Shown piece by piece: positions 36,725 through 45,259 of a DNA stretch of 64,000 nt. The number at the start of each line of letters is the position of its first letter. Within the stretch, counting starts at the first letter, position 1. Position numbers and translations under genes: made by a program. The notes under the pieces were generated by a model. The model ran no database searches. It saw nothing but the letters and a program-made list of their open reading frames with translations, and had not been told where the DNA came from. Origin of the DNA: Corynebacterium pelargi (GTDB taxonomy: Bacteria; Actinomycetota; Actinomycetes; Mycobacteriales; Mycobacteriaceae); the NCBI RefSeq assembly GCF_014635485.1, contig NZ_BMCX01000003.1:310001-374000 (forward strand). Direction: 5' to 3'.

Positions 36725-37030
36725 ATGGCTAAGAAGTCCAAGATCGCCAAGAACGAGCAGCGCAAGGAAATCGTCGCCCGCTACGCGGAGCGCCGTAACG
36801 AGCTCAAGGCAATCATCAAGAACCCGAATTCCACCGACGAAGAGCGCCTGGACGCACAGTTCGAGCTGAACCGTCAGCCCCGCGACGCCTCTCCGGTACG
36901 CGTACGCAACCGCGACTCCCGCGATGGTCGCCCCCGTGGCTACCTGCGCAAGTTCGGTGTTTCCCGTGTCCGTATGCGCGAGATGGCTCACCGCGGTGAG
37001 CTGCCTGGTGTTCGTAAGTCCAGCTGGTAA
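36725..37030 (+). CDS. rpsN: 30S ribosomal protein S14, long cysteine-free type
   Basis: A 101-residue S14 of the long form, beginning [20 protein letters not shown] and ending [17 protein letters not shown]. The short zinc-binding S14 has 61 residues with CxxC-x12-CxxC; none of these cysteines is here. The conserved [16 protein letters not shown] segment is present. GGAG in the end of rpmG serves as its ribosome binding site. The zinc-independent form agrees with its neighbours. Confidence 0.95.
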   Translation: MAKKSKIAKNEQRKEIVARYAERRNELKAIIKNPNSTDEERLDAQFELNRQPRDASPVRVRNRDSRDGRPRGYLRKFGVSRVRMREMAHRGELPGVRKSSW

Positions 37031-37045
37031 TCAGGGAGTTTTCAA

Positions 37046-37294
37046 ATGAAGCGCAATAACATGAAGAAGGCGCGGATGGAGCAGTCCCGCCGCCCCAAGA
37101 AGAATCCGCTCAAGGCTAAAGGCGTTGAGAAGGTGGACTACAAGGACATCGAAACCTTGCGTCTGTTCATCTCCGATCGCCACAAGATCCGTTCCCGTCG
37201 CGTGACCGGCCTGACCCCTCAGCAGCAGCGTCAGGTTGCCACCGCCGTGAAGAACGCCCGCGAAATGGCTCTCCTGCCGTTCACCAGCCGCTAA
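37046..37294 (+). CDS. rpsR: 30S ribosomal protein S18
   Basis: An 82-residue protein with the S18 segments [27 protein letters not shown] (in pieces [12 protein letters not shown] and [10 protein letters not shown]) and [20 protein letters not shown]. It has a basic N-terminal extension ([20 protein letters not shown]) and no cysteines. AGGGAG precedes ATG 37046. It is the last gene of the cluster; a hairpin lies 52 bp downstream. Confidence 0.95.
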   Translation: MKRNNMKKARMEQSRRPKKNPLKAKGVEKVDYKDIETLRLFISDRHKIRSRRVTGLTPQQQRQVATAVKNAREMALLPFTSR

Positions 37295-37345
37295 ATCCGG
37301 CTAGGGCAATTTACGCCCGCTGATAGCGGGCAACGACAGCACTAA

Positions 37346-37377
37346 GCGCCCCCAGAGTTTCGACTCTGGCGGGCGCG
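37346..37377 (+). terminator. hairpin after rpsR
   Basis: GCGCC-C-CCAGAG pairs with CTCTGG-C-GGGCGC across a TTTCGA-type loop (arms within 37346-37377). The strong stem is followed by only a few T, so it may be a weak terminator or a 3' stability element. A smaller hairpin (GCCCGC with GCGGGC) lies just before it at about 37316-37332. Confidence 0.6.
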
Positions 37378-37491
37378 TTGTCGTATCTACAGCATGGCCA
37401 CAAAGGCGAACTGCTACATTTTAGGGGCGCGGTGAATGCCAACCCAGGGCATTTCACCTAGACCCCAACCGTGCACAAAAGGAGTCTCACC

Positions 37492-38433
37492 GTGTTGCAT
37501 GAGTCGCTCGAAGACCTCTCGGAGGTTGCCCAACATTGCGATCATTTGGCTACCGTCCGCGGCGTCATCGCCGAAAGCCAAGATCTCATGCGCAATGCCG
37601 TAGACCATGCAGCCAAGCCCCAGGAACTTGTGGCTTGGTACTCACGCCTGCTCAGCGATGCACTCCATAGCGAAGGCGTGCTCGATGCCACCGGAGGGGT
37701 ACGGCTGGTGCTCTCGGGAGCCGTGGGGCGCGGCGATGCCCTGCCATCTTCGACGATTACCTGGCTTGCCCTGTCTCCTGCCCAGGCTGAAGAAGACGTC
37801 GCCGATGCCACCGATGTTGTAGCTGGCATGTTGCGCGATCTCGGCTTAACGGTTGCCCAGGCCTCGCTTCGTTCAGCTCCCGCAAGCAGGCAGCAGTGGC
37901 TTCAACGCATTGAGGCCGCCACGGGCCAAACCTTGGCCTTTTATGCCGACGCCGGTACGTGGTCGCTTCGTCGCGTCAATGAGCTCTCCCCCACCGATGA
38001 GTTATTGCGACAGGCTTTAGCCTTGCAGCCGCCTTTGGTGCATAGCCAGCAGGGCATGCCGAGCACCGCTTCCGTGGTCTCTGTTCGTGATCAACTGCTG
38101 GCACCCATTGTTGGGCTTGCACGCTGGGCGGGTGTGGCCGCCGAATGCCCCAGTGCCGCCACGCCTGATCGTTTGCGCTATGCCCAACATGCCCATCTGC
38201 TCAGCGAAACTGAAGTGACCTCCCTATTGCAGGCTTTCGACGCAGCCCAAGACCTTGAGCTCCAGCGTTGGCGCCAGCGAGTCCAGGCAGCTCACACCAC
38301 CCCCACGAGCTTGACGGCCATTCAACGCAGTGTCTTTGGTGCAAGCGCACGGTTGGTTGCCGACGTCATGCGAGCGGTGCAGGCGCGCCACAGGATCAAT
38401 GATGTATCCGGATCAGGCGCTAGCGTAGAATAG
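37492..38433 (+). CDS. DUF294-like putative nucleotidyltransferase
   Basis: A 313-residue protein. The central part has VRLVLSGAVGRGDALPSSTITW, given as LVLSGAVGRGDALPSS, which recalls the GSxGRxE loop of DUF294 nucleotidyltransferases. The C-terminal part (VRDQLLAPIVGLARWAG ... TPDRLRYAQHAHLLSETEV ... LLQAFDAAQDLELQRWRQRV) resembles the helical DUF294_C substrate-binding domain. The CBS or cyclic-nucleotide domains usual in this family are missing. Start GTG 37492 is chosen from AAAAGGAG at 37477-37484 eight bases upstream. It lies before amtR on the same strand, and nitrogen-related PII uridylyltransferases share this fold, but a link is only an inference. Confidence 0.7.
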   Translation: MLHESLEDLSEVAQHCDHLATVRGVIAESQDLMRNAVDHAAKPQELVAWYSRLLSDALHSEGVLDATGGVRLVLSGAVGRGDALPSSTITWLALSPAQAEEDVADATDVVAGMLRDLGLTVAQASLRSAPASRQQWLQRIEAATGQTLAFYADAGTWSLRRVNELSPTDELLRQALALQPPLVHSQQGMPSTASVVSVRDQLLAPIVGLARWAGVAAECPSAATPDRLRYAQHAHLLSETEVTSLLQAFDAAQDLELQRWRQRVQAAHTTPTSLTAIQRSVFGASARLVADVMRAVQARHRINDVSGSGASVE

Positions 38434-38555
38434 GCTGATATTTTCTAAGCCAAAGTGGTGAGCGCCCACAAGCTGCTTCACGCTGAGGTATCTGTTGTAG
38501 GTTTCATATGCTGGCTTGTTCCAGCTTGGTAGTTTTTTACGAAAGTGGTGACACC

Positions 38556-39236
38556 ATGGCAGGAGCCGTTGGACGCCCGCGCAAGCATAGTCCGCGACGA
38601 CGCGGTAATACTGCTCGCGAGGAGATCTTAGACGCCTCCGCAGAACTGTTCACTACCCGCGGCTTTGCCACCACCTCCACCCACCAGATCGCCGATTCCG
38701 TGGGCATCCGCCAGGCATCCTTGTACTATCACTTCCCGTCGAAGACGGAGATCTTCCTCACCCTGCTCAATTCCACGGTGGAGCCTTCCACCCGCTTAGC
38801 GGCAAGCCTGCACGATGTTGATGCCGAACCCACGTTGCGCCTCTGGGCGCTGACGGCCGCGGAATGCCGCCTTTTGCTTTCTACCAGGTGGAACATTGGC
38901 AGGTTGTATCAGTTGCCCGTCGCGGCCTCGGAAGAATTCGCCGCCTACCACGAGCAGCGCGCGGCCTTGGCGCGGGTCTTCCGTGACTTGGCGGCAGCGA
39001 TTGTTGGCGAAGATGATCCTCGGGTGGATCTTCCCTTCCACATCGCATTGAGCGTCATTGAAATGCGCCCAAATGATGGCGTGATCCCCGAGGAGTTAAG
39101 CCAGGACCACCTTCCGGCCCTTGCCATCATGCTTGCCGACGCCGCGCTCGCCGTCCTTGGCGCTGCCCTGCCAGAACAGCGCGAGCAACGCACCTTGGCC
39201 CTGCTCGCCGAGGTTGCTCAGCAACCTCATGCTTAG
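38556..39236 (+). CDS. amtR: nitrogen regulator AmtR (TetR family)
   Basis: A 226-residue TetR-family repressor. The N terminus MAGAVGRPRKHSPRRRG and the DNA-binding segment TTSTHQIADSVGIRQASLYYHF (pieces STHQIADSVGIRQ and ASLYYHFPSKTEIFLTLL) match AmtR of C. glutamicum closely, as do LLLSTRWNIGRLYQLPV and LPFHIALSVIEMRPNDG. AmtR represses ammonium uptake and assimilation genes and is released by adenylylated GlnK. ATG 38556 is chosen because AmtR begins there; the frame is open for 16 further codons. Its end overlaps the convergent citE by 4 bp. The same neighbours (citE, purH, purN) occur in C. glutamicum. Confidence 0.93.
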   Translation: MAGAVGRPRKHSPRRRGNTAREEILDASAELFTTRGFATTSTHQIADSVGIRQASLYYHFPSKTEIFLTLLNSTVEPSTRLAASLHDVDAEPTLRLWALTAAECRLLLSTRWNIGRLYQLPVAASEEFAAYHEQRAALARVFRDLAAAIVGEDDPRVDLPFHIALSVIEMRPNDGVIPEELSQDHLPALAIMLADAALAVLGAALPEQREQRTLALLAEVAQQPHA

Positions 39237-40066
39237 CCGTTGAGGTTTGCCCGCTCAAGCACCCGCTTGGCTTGGGCAATCAGCGGTGCATCCACCATCT
39301 CACCATCGAGCTTGAACGCACCGGGGTACTGCGCGGCCGTTTCCACCACCCTCTGTGCCCAAGCAACCTGCTGCGGTTCGGGAGCATAGGCACGTCGCAC
39401 GGTGGCTACCTGCTTCGGGTGGATGCATGCGGTGGCGGCGAAACCACTTCGGGCTGCGTCGACGGCTTCTTCAAATTGGCCGGCTTCATCTTCAAAGTCG
39501 GCGTGCACCGCGTCAATGCTGATCTTGCCGGCTGCTGCAGCATGGATATGCATCAGCGCACGGGTGGTGCGCATGGTGTCTCTGTAGGCAAGGCGGTGAG
39601 GTTCATCATCGAGGTATCGAGAGTGTGTGCCTCCGAGCATGGTGGTGAGGTCTTCGGCACCCCAGAAAAGGCCCACGACGTGGGGATGCTCGGCAATGCG
39701 TTGAAGATTCACCACGGCCAGCGGCGTTTCGATCATCGCGATAATGTCGAGACCCTCAAGACCATCGGGAATCTGCGCATAGACCTTCGGCAGCATCACC
39801 GTGCGATATTCGGTGCTGCGAACAAACGCAATATCTTCTTCGAAGTGTTCGTCGCTTGGCCCCACGGTGCGCACGATGGTGGTGGCGGGGTCGAGTCCCG
39901 CCTCACGGATATTGCGGTAGGCCTGCTCGCGTTCAAGCGTGCCTGCGCCATCTTCTAGATCCAGGATCACCATGTCTGCTTTGGCGGCAGCTTTGGGGAT
40001 CACCTCCGCGCGATTAGCGGGGGCAAAAAGAAGGGCAGGTCCTGGAATGGCAAAGCTCATGCGCAT
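39233..40066 (-). CDS. citE: CitE-like HpcH/HpaI aldolase/citrate lyase beta family protein
   Basis: A 277-residue TIM-barrel lyase. The opening FAIPGPALLFAPANRAEVIPKA and the metal/CoA site ADMVILDLEDGAG (near residue 40) are typical, followed by TIVRTVGPSD, MLPKVY, IIAMIETPLAVVNLQ and GLFWGAEDLTTMLGG. Without citrate lyase alpha and gamma subunits nearby, it is a stand-alone CitE-like enzyme, which in actinobacteria may cleave malyl- or citramalyl-CoA. Starts ATG 40066 and ATG 40060 are both possible; neither has a free ribosome binding site because a 15-bp hairpin ends two bases before 40066. It overlaps the end of amtR by 4 bp. Confidence 0.87.
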   Translation of the reverse strand: MRMSFAIPGPALLFAPANRAEVIPKAAAKADMVILDLEDGAGTLEREQAYRNIREAGLDPATTIVRTVGPSDEHFEEDIAFVRSTEYRTVMLPKVYAQIPDGLEGLDIIAMIETPLAVVNLQRIAEHPHVVGLFWGAEDLTTMLGGTHSRYLDDEPHRLAYRDTMRTTRALMHIHAAAAGKISIDAVHADFEDEAGQFEEAVDAARSGFAATACIHPKQVATVRRAYAPEPQQVAWAQRVVETAAQYPGAFKLDGEMVDAPLIAQAKRVLERANLNG

Positions 40067-40068
40067 AA

Positions 40069-40104
40069 GCCTAGTGCCCCAGGAGGAATCCTGGGGCACT
40101 AGGC
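40069..40104 (-). terminator. perfect 15-bp hairpin between purH and citE
   Basis: GCCTAGTGCCCCAGG (40069-40083) pairs perfectly with CCTGGGGCACTAGGC (40090-40104) around a 6-nt loop. It lies 17 bp after the purH stop and two bases before the citE ATG. No T run follows on the minus strand. It may end the purN-purH mRNA, or hide the citE translation start, or both. Confidence 0.7.
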
Positions 40105-40121
40105 ACAAGTGTTAAAGGCTC

Positions 40122-41693
40122 TTAGTGAGCGAAGTGACGCGCACCGGTGAGGTACATGGTCACGCCGGCCTTGTTTGCGGCCTCAATGACTTCAGCGTCG
40201 CGGATGGAGCCACCTGGCTGCACCACTGCACGCACACCAGCATTGGCCAGCACTTCAAAGCCATCGGCAAAGGGGAAGAAGGCATCGGATGCGGCCACTG
40301 CCCCTTCGGCACGCTGAGCGCCTTGGCCTAAGGTATTGGCGCGTTCCACGGCCAACTTGGCAGCATCGACGCGATTGACCTGCCCCATGCCCACGCCGAC
40401 GGTGGCGCCGTCTTTGGTGAGCAAGATGGCGTTGGACTTCACTGCGCGCACACTGCGCCAAGCAAAGACGAGTTCTGCCAACAACGCATCGTCGGCTGCT
40501 TCACCAGCGGCGAGGGTCCAGTTGGCTGGGTCATCGCCTTCTGCGTTTACCAGGTCACGCTGTTGCACGAGCAAACCGCCGGAGATTTGACGCTGCTCAA
40601 GCACATCGCGCTCGGGCTTCGGCGCCACCAGGATGCGGATGTTCTTCTTCTGCGAAAGTACCTCTACCGCGCCGTCTTCATAGCCGGGGGCGATGATGAC
40701 TTCGGTGAAGATTTCGGCTACCTGCTTGGCCATCTCCACGCTGACTTCGCGGTTGCAGGCAATCACACCGCCGAAGGCAGACACGGGGTCGCATGCGTGA
40801 GCGTTGCGGTGTGCGGTTGCGATGGAGGATTCCGATACTGCAATACCGCAGGGGTTTGCATGCTTAATGATGGCCACGCAGGGTTGCTCGTGATCCCATG
40901 CAGCACGCCAAGCGGCGTCGGCATCGGTGTAGTTGTTAAAGCTCATTTCCTTGCCGTGCAGTTGCTCGGCTTGAGCTAAGCCACCGTGTTCAGCGGCATC
41001 AATGTACAGTGCTGCGCTTTGGTGGGGGTTTTCGCCGTAGCGAAGCACATTGGCTCGCTCATAGGTCTGGCCTTGCCATGCGGGGAAGGTTTCGTCGGAA
41101 AGCTGCTCGCCCATCCAACTTGCTACTGCTACGTCGTAGCTTGCGGTGTGGCGGAAGGCTTCACAAGCCAATTCGGTGCGCTCTGCGCGGGTGAAACCGC
41201 CGCGTCCGATGGCCTCAACGACTTCCTGGTAGTGGTCGGGGTTTACCACCACGGCAACCGAGGGGTGATTCTTGGCTGCTGCGCGCACCATGGAAGGTCC
41301 GCCGATGTCGATCTGCTCGACGCAGGCATCGAAATCTGCACCGGAAGCCACGGTTTGGGTGAAGGGGTACAGGTTGACCACCACAAGCTGGAAGGCATCA
41401 ACGCCGAGCTCTTCAAGCTGGCTTAAGTGATCTTCCTTGCGGGTATCGGCCAAAATGCCGGCATGGACCTTGGGGTGGAGTGTTTTCACACGTCCTTCGA
41501 GGCACTCGGGAAAGCCGGTGAGTTCTTCAACTGGGGTTACCGCGATGCCGAGGTCGGCAATCTTGGCGGCGGTGGAGCCGGTGGAGACGATCTCCACACC
41601 GGCGTCGTTGAGGGCGCGAGCGAGGTGCTCCAACCCGGTTTTGTCGTAGACGCTGATCAGTGCGCGTTTGATGGCTTTGCGGTCTTCGCTCAT
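40122..41693 (-). CDS. purH: bifunctional AICAR formyltransferase/IMP cyclohydrolase
   Basis: A 523-residue enzyme for the last two steps of IMP synthesis. The N-terminal MGS-like cyclohydrolase domain begins [19 protein letters not shown] and has STGSTAAKI and [19 protein letters not shown] (as [16 protein letters not shown]). The formyltransferase domain carries [10 protein letters not shown] near residue 282 and the C-terminal [12 protein letters not shown] segment. Length is normal. It overlaps the purN stop by 4 bp at its start (ATGA), so the two are translated together. A strong hairpin follows its stop. Confidence 0.97.
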   Translation of the reverse strand: MSEDRKAIKRALISVYDKTGLEHLARALNDAGVEIVSTGSTAAKIADLGIAVTPVEELTGFPECLEGRVKTLHPKVHAGILADTRKEDHLSQLEELGVDAFQLVVVNLYPFTQTVASGADFDACVEQIDIGGPSMVRAAAKNHPSVAVVVNPDHYQEVVEAIGRGGFTRAERTELACEAFRHTASYDVAVASWMGEQLSDETFPAWQGQTYERANVLRYGENPHQSAALYIDAAEHGGLAQAEQLHGKEMSFNNYTDADAAWRAAWDHEQPCVAIIKHANPCGIAVSESSIATAHRNAHACDPVSAFGGVIACNREVSVEMAKQVAEIFTEVIIAPGYEDGAVEVLSQKKNIRILVAPKPERDVLEQRQISGGLLVQQRDLVNAEGDDPANWTLAAGEAADDALLAELVFAWRSVRAVKSNAILLTKDGATVGVGMGQVNRVDAAKLAVERANTLGQGAQRAEGAVAASDAFFPFADGFEVLANAGVRAVVQPGGSIRDAEVIEAANKAGVTMYLTGARHFAH

Positions 41694-42289
41694 AGGTCGA
41701 AGCTAACCTCTTTCGTTTCTTGATCCACCCGACAGGCGTTAAGCACGGACACAATGAGTGTACGCTCTGCCTGCTTGATCACCTCATGAACTTCAGCCTC
41801 GGTTGCCCCCGGGACTACCCGCACCGCCTCCTGGGCGATAATCGGGCCGGTGTCTACACCAGCATCGACAAAGTGCACGGTGGTGCCGGTTATTTTCACT
41901 CCATAGGCCAAGGCATCGCGCACGGCGTGAGCACCGGGGAAGGCGGGCAGTAACGCCGGGTGCGTATTGATGATCTTGCCCCCAAATTGAGCTAAGAAGG
42001 CTGCGCCGAGGATCTTCATAAACCCTGCAGAAACAACGAGCTGCGGCTGGTACTGCCCCACCGTTTTGGCCAGTTCCTCATTCCACGCCGCCCTGTCACT
42101 GCCGGGTTGCAGCGCTACGAGGTGGGTGGCGATATCCGCTGCTTCTGCCCGTTCAAGGGCTTGGCATGGCACATCTGCCACGACTGCTTTTACCCGGTAG
42201 CTGCCCTGGGCATCAATGATCGCTTGCAATAAGGTGCCTGAACCAGAGGCCAACACCACAATGTCGATTGGAGTATGCACAAAGGTCAT
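41690..42289 (-). CDS. purN: phosphoribosylglycinamide formyltransferase
   Basis: A 199-residue folate-dependent GAR transformylase of purine synthesis. The N-terminal phosphate loop is [15 protein letters not shown]; the catalytic asparagine and histidine are in [16 protein letters not shown] (near residue 108), and the aspartate is in [15 protein letters not shown] (near 143). It follows the PerM-like gene by 5 bp and overlaps purH by 4 bp. The order perM-purN-purH is the same as in M. tuberculosis. Confidence 0.96.
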   Translation of the reverse strand: MTFVHTPIDIVVLASGSGTLLQAIIDAQGSYRVKAVVADVPCQALERAEAADIATHLVALQPGSDRAAWNEELAKTVGQYQPQLVVSAGFMKILGAAFLAQFGGKIINTHPALLPAFPGAHAVRDALAYGVKITGTTVHFVDAGVDTGPIIAQEAVRVVPGATEAEVHEVIKQAERTLIVSVLNACRVDQETKEVSFDL

Positions 42290-42294
42290 CGTAA

Positions 42295-43917
42295 CTAAGA
42301 GTCACGATGCTCAGGTTGATCGGGCGTGTTACTTTCGCCCTCACCCGTTTCATGTTCAGCCTCGCGCTCAAGTGCTTCTTCTGCTTCGGCACCGAAGTCT
42401 GGCTGATCCTTTTCGGCCACGACATCTTCTTCAACATCTTCCTGCGTTACAGGATCTTCGGCCACGTCATCCTCGGCTTCGGGTGCTTCCACCTCAGGAT
42501 CTGCTGGCTCCTCGACCACAGCCTCGCCGTCTACGTCTTGATGCCCGGCTTCTTCGTGCTCGGGCTCTTCAATCACTTCGCCTTCGAGGATCTCCTCAGA
42601 GGCTTCTGTTTGCTCCGACTCTTCTTCTTGGCCGATTTCGTCCTTGCCTTCTACCACTTCTGGTTCCACCACTGCTTTGCGTGCAAGCAGGGCGGCAACG
42701 CCAAGGACTCCAGCACCAATGGCAAAGAACCACACCATGGCAAGCAGCGTGCTCAGCCAGATCGTCGGGCCAACGGTATCGAAATAGCCCAACACGCCAC
42801 CGGCAAATTGGGTGGCAAGCAAGGTCATCAGCCCCAGGGCCGCCACGGAGGCAGCCAGATGTTTCCAACTTGCCAGGTGGTTGATAGCAAAGCGCAGCAT
42901 CAAGGCAGCAGGAAGCAGCATGAGCAACGGTGCCCACGCGTGGTGTTCAACTGGGAGCGCCGCAAACCATGGAACCGGCGGCAGGACGGGCGGTTGGGCG
43001 TCGAAAAGCGAAATGGAAAGACCCTGGATCTGGATGTCCGCGCCGAACAACATGCTGGTTGCAGCGATGGCGACATTGGGCACGTAGAGCAGGCATACAC
43101 CGACCAAAGCGACAATGCCCTGACTGTTATAGGGCTGCAAAGACTGCAATAGCGCTTGGTGGTGCCACAGCAGCGAGACGCAGGCCAGTACGGCGCCTAA
43201 TGCCAAAAGCTGCAGGAAGAGTGTCCATGTGGCGCGGACGATGAGGACGAAGTCAGCGCTAATACCCCAGTGTTTCGCCAGCGAACGCCAAAGCTTTTGC
43301 CCCATGCCGATGGCAATCGCACTGGCGTGCACCAGGAGGGTGTTGAGGATGGCTAAGAAGACATTGGGGGCGCTGAGGTCAAAGACTTGGGAGGCATCGA
43401 GGAGCATCGCCCATGCCGTGATACTTAAAAGCACCGGCACGCCGAGGCAACTGAGGATCACTCCACCGAGATCGCGCAGGGTGATATGCCTGCCTACGGC
43501 CTTTCGAATCTTCAGCGATACTCCGGCACCCAATAAGATTGCGGGCAACATTGGCAAGACGCCGATGGTGATGCCGTCTGCATGTGCTGGCACCATGTTG
43601 GCCACCAACCAAATTTCAGCGATGGTGGCAGGTAGGGCTGCAAGTGTGGTGGAGCTGAGCACGAGGATGAGCAGTGCCAGCATGATGGCAATGGCCACGG
43701 CAATGCCATTGGGCACGATAGCCACGGTGAGGTAGTTGCGGAAGCGTTGCTTGAACGTTTTCTCGCCGCTATTCGGCACCACTTTGCCGGCGCGATCCGC
43801 TTTACGGGTAGTGCTGCTTGGCCTTGAACTTGTAGAAGACGGCTTTGTTCCAGCGCCCGCAGGACGCGAGCGGGGGCGGCGTGTTGGACCGTTGCTGGGG
43901 CTCGTCTTCTTTCTCAT
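42295..43917 (-). CDS. PerM-like polytopic membrane protein (DUF6350)
   Basis: A 540-residue protein. A basic low-complexity N terminus (residues 1-45, rich in R, S, T, P) is followed by about ten membrane helices (about 55-410). The last 120 residues are strongly acidic (VVEPEVVEGKDEIGQEEE and onward) and probably disordered in the cytoplasm. Position next to purN-purH and the helix layout match PerM (Rv0955) of M. tuberculosis, an integral membrane protein needed for division under magnesium limitation and for persistence. ATG 43917 is chosen; a GTG lies one codon upstream. The acidic tail is the most distinctive part and is worth comparing with mycobacterial PerM. Confidence 0.8.
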   Translation of the reverse strand: MRKKTSPSNGPTRRPRSRPAGAGTKPSSTSSRPSSTTRKADRAGKVVPNSGEKTFKQRFRNYLTVAIVPNGIAVAIAIMLALLILVLSSTTLAALPATIAEIWLVANMVPAHADGITIGVLPMLPAILLGAGVSLKIRKAVGRHITLRDLGGVILSCLGVPVLLSITAWAMLLDASQVFDLSAPNVFLAILNTLLVHASAIAIGMGQKLWRSLAKHWGISADFVLIVRATWTLFLQLLALGAVLACVSLLWHHQALLQSLQPYNSQGIVALVGVCLLYVPNVAIAATSMLFGADIQIQGLSISLFDAQPPVLPPVPWFAALPVEHHAWAPLLMLLPAALMLRFAINHLASWKHLAASVAALGLMTLLATQFAGGVLGYFDTVGPTIWLSTLLAMVWFFAIGAGVLGVAALLARKAVVEPEVVEGKDEIGQEEESEQTEASEEILEGEVIEEPEHEEAGHQDVDGEAVVEEPADPEVEAPEAEDDVAEDPVTQEDVEEDVVAEKDQPDFGAEAEEALEREAEHETGEGESNTPDQPEHRDS

Positions 43918-44054
43918 CACTGGTTACTGTGCCACGGATTGCGATCAATGGTTGTAAGCCACTCTGAAAAATACGCAACACAGTCAGCTACGCGGCCACC
44001 TACGCGGCGGTCTGAGCGGAGGTATGCACGGAGGCCTGCGCGGCGGCAGTCGGG

Positions 44055-44537
44055 CTACTGATTCAGGTGCACCACACGGGTGCGGCGCCAGGTGAGGACT
44101 CGTCCGAAAACGAAGCGAACGATAGGGCCTGCGATGATGAGCTGCAACGGTAGAGCTGCAATGAAATTGAAGGGAATATTAGCCGCCCACTGCGCCCACA
44201 CCTCACGGGTGTAGCCAACGGCCATGACCGCGCCAAAACCGCTCATGAGCACGACCATGAACACAATCATGGTGGTAGATACGGTGACGATTTTGGCCCA
44301 ATTAGGCCACGATGGGCGAATGATTTTTGCAGCCAGCGCCTTCGCCGGCTGAGCTACCACGAAGAAGTCCAAAGCAAAGGCCACGAGCAACGCTAGAGGG
44401 AAGCCATAGATGGCCATGCGCAGTGCTTCCCAGGTGAAGCCGTGGATGGCGATCATGTTGTAGAGGCTCATTCCGGCCACCATGATCGGGCACATGAGCA
44501 GGGTAAAAAGCAGGGCTTGCTTAGGTGAATTAGGCAT
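44055..44537 (-). CDS. DUF2798 family membrane protein
   Basis: A 160-residue protein with four membrane helices, starting LLFTLLMCPIMVAGMSLYN and including LRMAIYGFPLALLVAFALDFFVV-like sequence (as IYGFPLALLVAFALDFF), and NIPFNFIAALPLQLIIAGPIVR near the end in pieces. The GFPLALLVAF...QPAKALA pattern is that of DUF2798. Function unknown. GAGG lies eight bases before ATG 44537. It stands alone between the PerM-like gene and the long non-coding region. Confidence 0.78.
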   Translation of the reverse strand: MPNSPKQALLFTLLMCPIMVAGMSLYNMIAIHGFTWEALRMAIYGFPLALLVAFALDFFVVAQPAKALAAKIIRPSWPNWAKIVTVSTTMIVFMVVLMSGFGAVMAVGYTREVWAQWAANIPFNFIAALPLQLIIAGPIVRFVFGRVLTWRRTRVVHLNQ

Positions 44538-44570
44538 GAAAGATCCTCACGTCAAGGGTGTGTATCGGGT

Positions 44571-45000
44571 GTGTCCTCACCGAAAACCCTCAAGGCTCGG
44601 ATCGCGCGCCGGCGTAACTGGGGCGTGATGCGAGGGACCTCCCCCAAACGGATATTTCCGGCCGGGAGGTATCGGACTTGGGGCATCATATATAGAACTG
44701 CCCACTGCTTCAACTCGACACGGCGCTGGGTTGATGCGCTGACGCTGCGCTGTTGATCCGTTCCGCACCGCAAGGCTGTTAATGCAAGTCAGGCGTTGCG
44801 GGCTCGAAGCGTTTGGCGGCATGAGGCCCCGGTGGGCGAAGGACGATCTGCGGGATACTGCCTTCGCTTCCGCCGAACTCTGCCGGGGCACCTTCTTCTA
44901 CACCGGCTATGCCCCCTTCCCTTACGGCAGTGTGTATTCGGCGAGGAGTCCGCCGGGGGCCACCGGGAGCTATTGGAGACTATTGGAGACTATTAGACGT
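44571..45000. ncRNA. candidate structured non-coding RNA region
   Basis: No convincing coding frame spans this stretch, but it holds several strong local pairings. ACCTCCC (44637-44643) pairs with GGGAGGT (44664-44670), enclosing CGGA/TCCG. CCGCAA (44768-44773) pairs with TTGCGG (44796-44801). GCCCCGG (44826-44832) pairs with CCGGGGC (44883-44889), enclosing GCGAAGG (44836-44842) with CCTTCGC (44861-44867). GCCCCC near 44910 pairs with GGGGGC near 44955, enclosing CGGCG/CGCCG. A tandem 10-bp repeat (ctattggaga, 44970-44989) follows. It does not fit tmRNA, RNase P RNA, SRP RNA or riboswitch classes I know. Strand and function are unknown. Confidence 0.4.
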
Positions 45001-45148
45001 GTCCACCACTGCAACCACAGCAATTGCTAAATGACACATTCGTAACTCCAGGCCTAAATAGGTGACATAACAGCCTAAAAAATTTGCCAAAACCTGCCAA
45101 AACAAGTTGCCTGATTGCCGAGGCTTCACTATCGTTACAGCGAGTTAG

Positions 45149-45165
45149 ATAACAACTTGGTTACA
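45149..45165. promoter_or_regulatory. candidate MtrA-like site upstream of the M23 peptidase
   Basis: ATAACA (45149-45154) and GTTACA (45160-45165) are spaced by 11 bp, the same period as the repeats upstream of betP and rpf2. The second half-site differs by one base from GTAACA. M23 peptidases are known MtrA targets in C. glutamicum. This is the weakest of the three. Confidence 0.4.
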
Positions 45166-45167
45166 TT

Positions 45168-45234
45168 CCTTGCGCGAACCGTAACCATGGTTGGCGCAAG
45201 GAAGAAGGAAGAAGCCCCCGCACCCAGGGGCTTC
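45168..45234 (+). promoter_or_regulatory. two leader hairpins before the M23 peptidase start
   Basis: CCTTGCGC (45168-45175) pairs perfectly with GCGCAAGG (45194-45201), and GAAGCCCC (45211-45218) with GGGGCTTC (45227-45234). Both lie within 92 bases of the start at 45260 and leave the ribosome binding site free. A short open frame from ATG 45188 (MVGARKKEEAPAP) runs through the second hairpin and past the start, so it could act as an upstream frame. Confidence 0.5.
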
Positions 45235-45259
45235 ATGCAGAAGATACGGAAGAAGGCTC

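Noticed and set aside
42307..43152. Long plus-strand frame opposite the PerM-like gene
   Set aside because: It mirrors the acidic tail and membrane helices of the real gene, and has no ribosome binding site.
44970..44998. AmtR-type box from repeated CTAT and TAG elements
   Set aside because: The elements form a tandem repeat, not the required dyad with a 6-bp spacer.
44577..45030. Short open frames on both strands in the structured region
   Set aside because: They have mixed composition without domain signs, no good ribosome binding sites, and each is broken on either side by stops.
44571..45259. tmRNA, RNase P RNA, SRP RNA or c-di-AMP riboswitch
   Set aside because: The conserved core sequences of these RNAs are not present on either strand of the gap as far as I can read.
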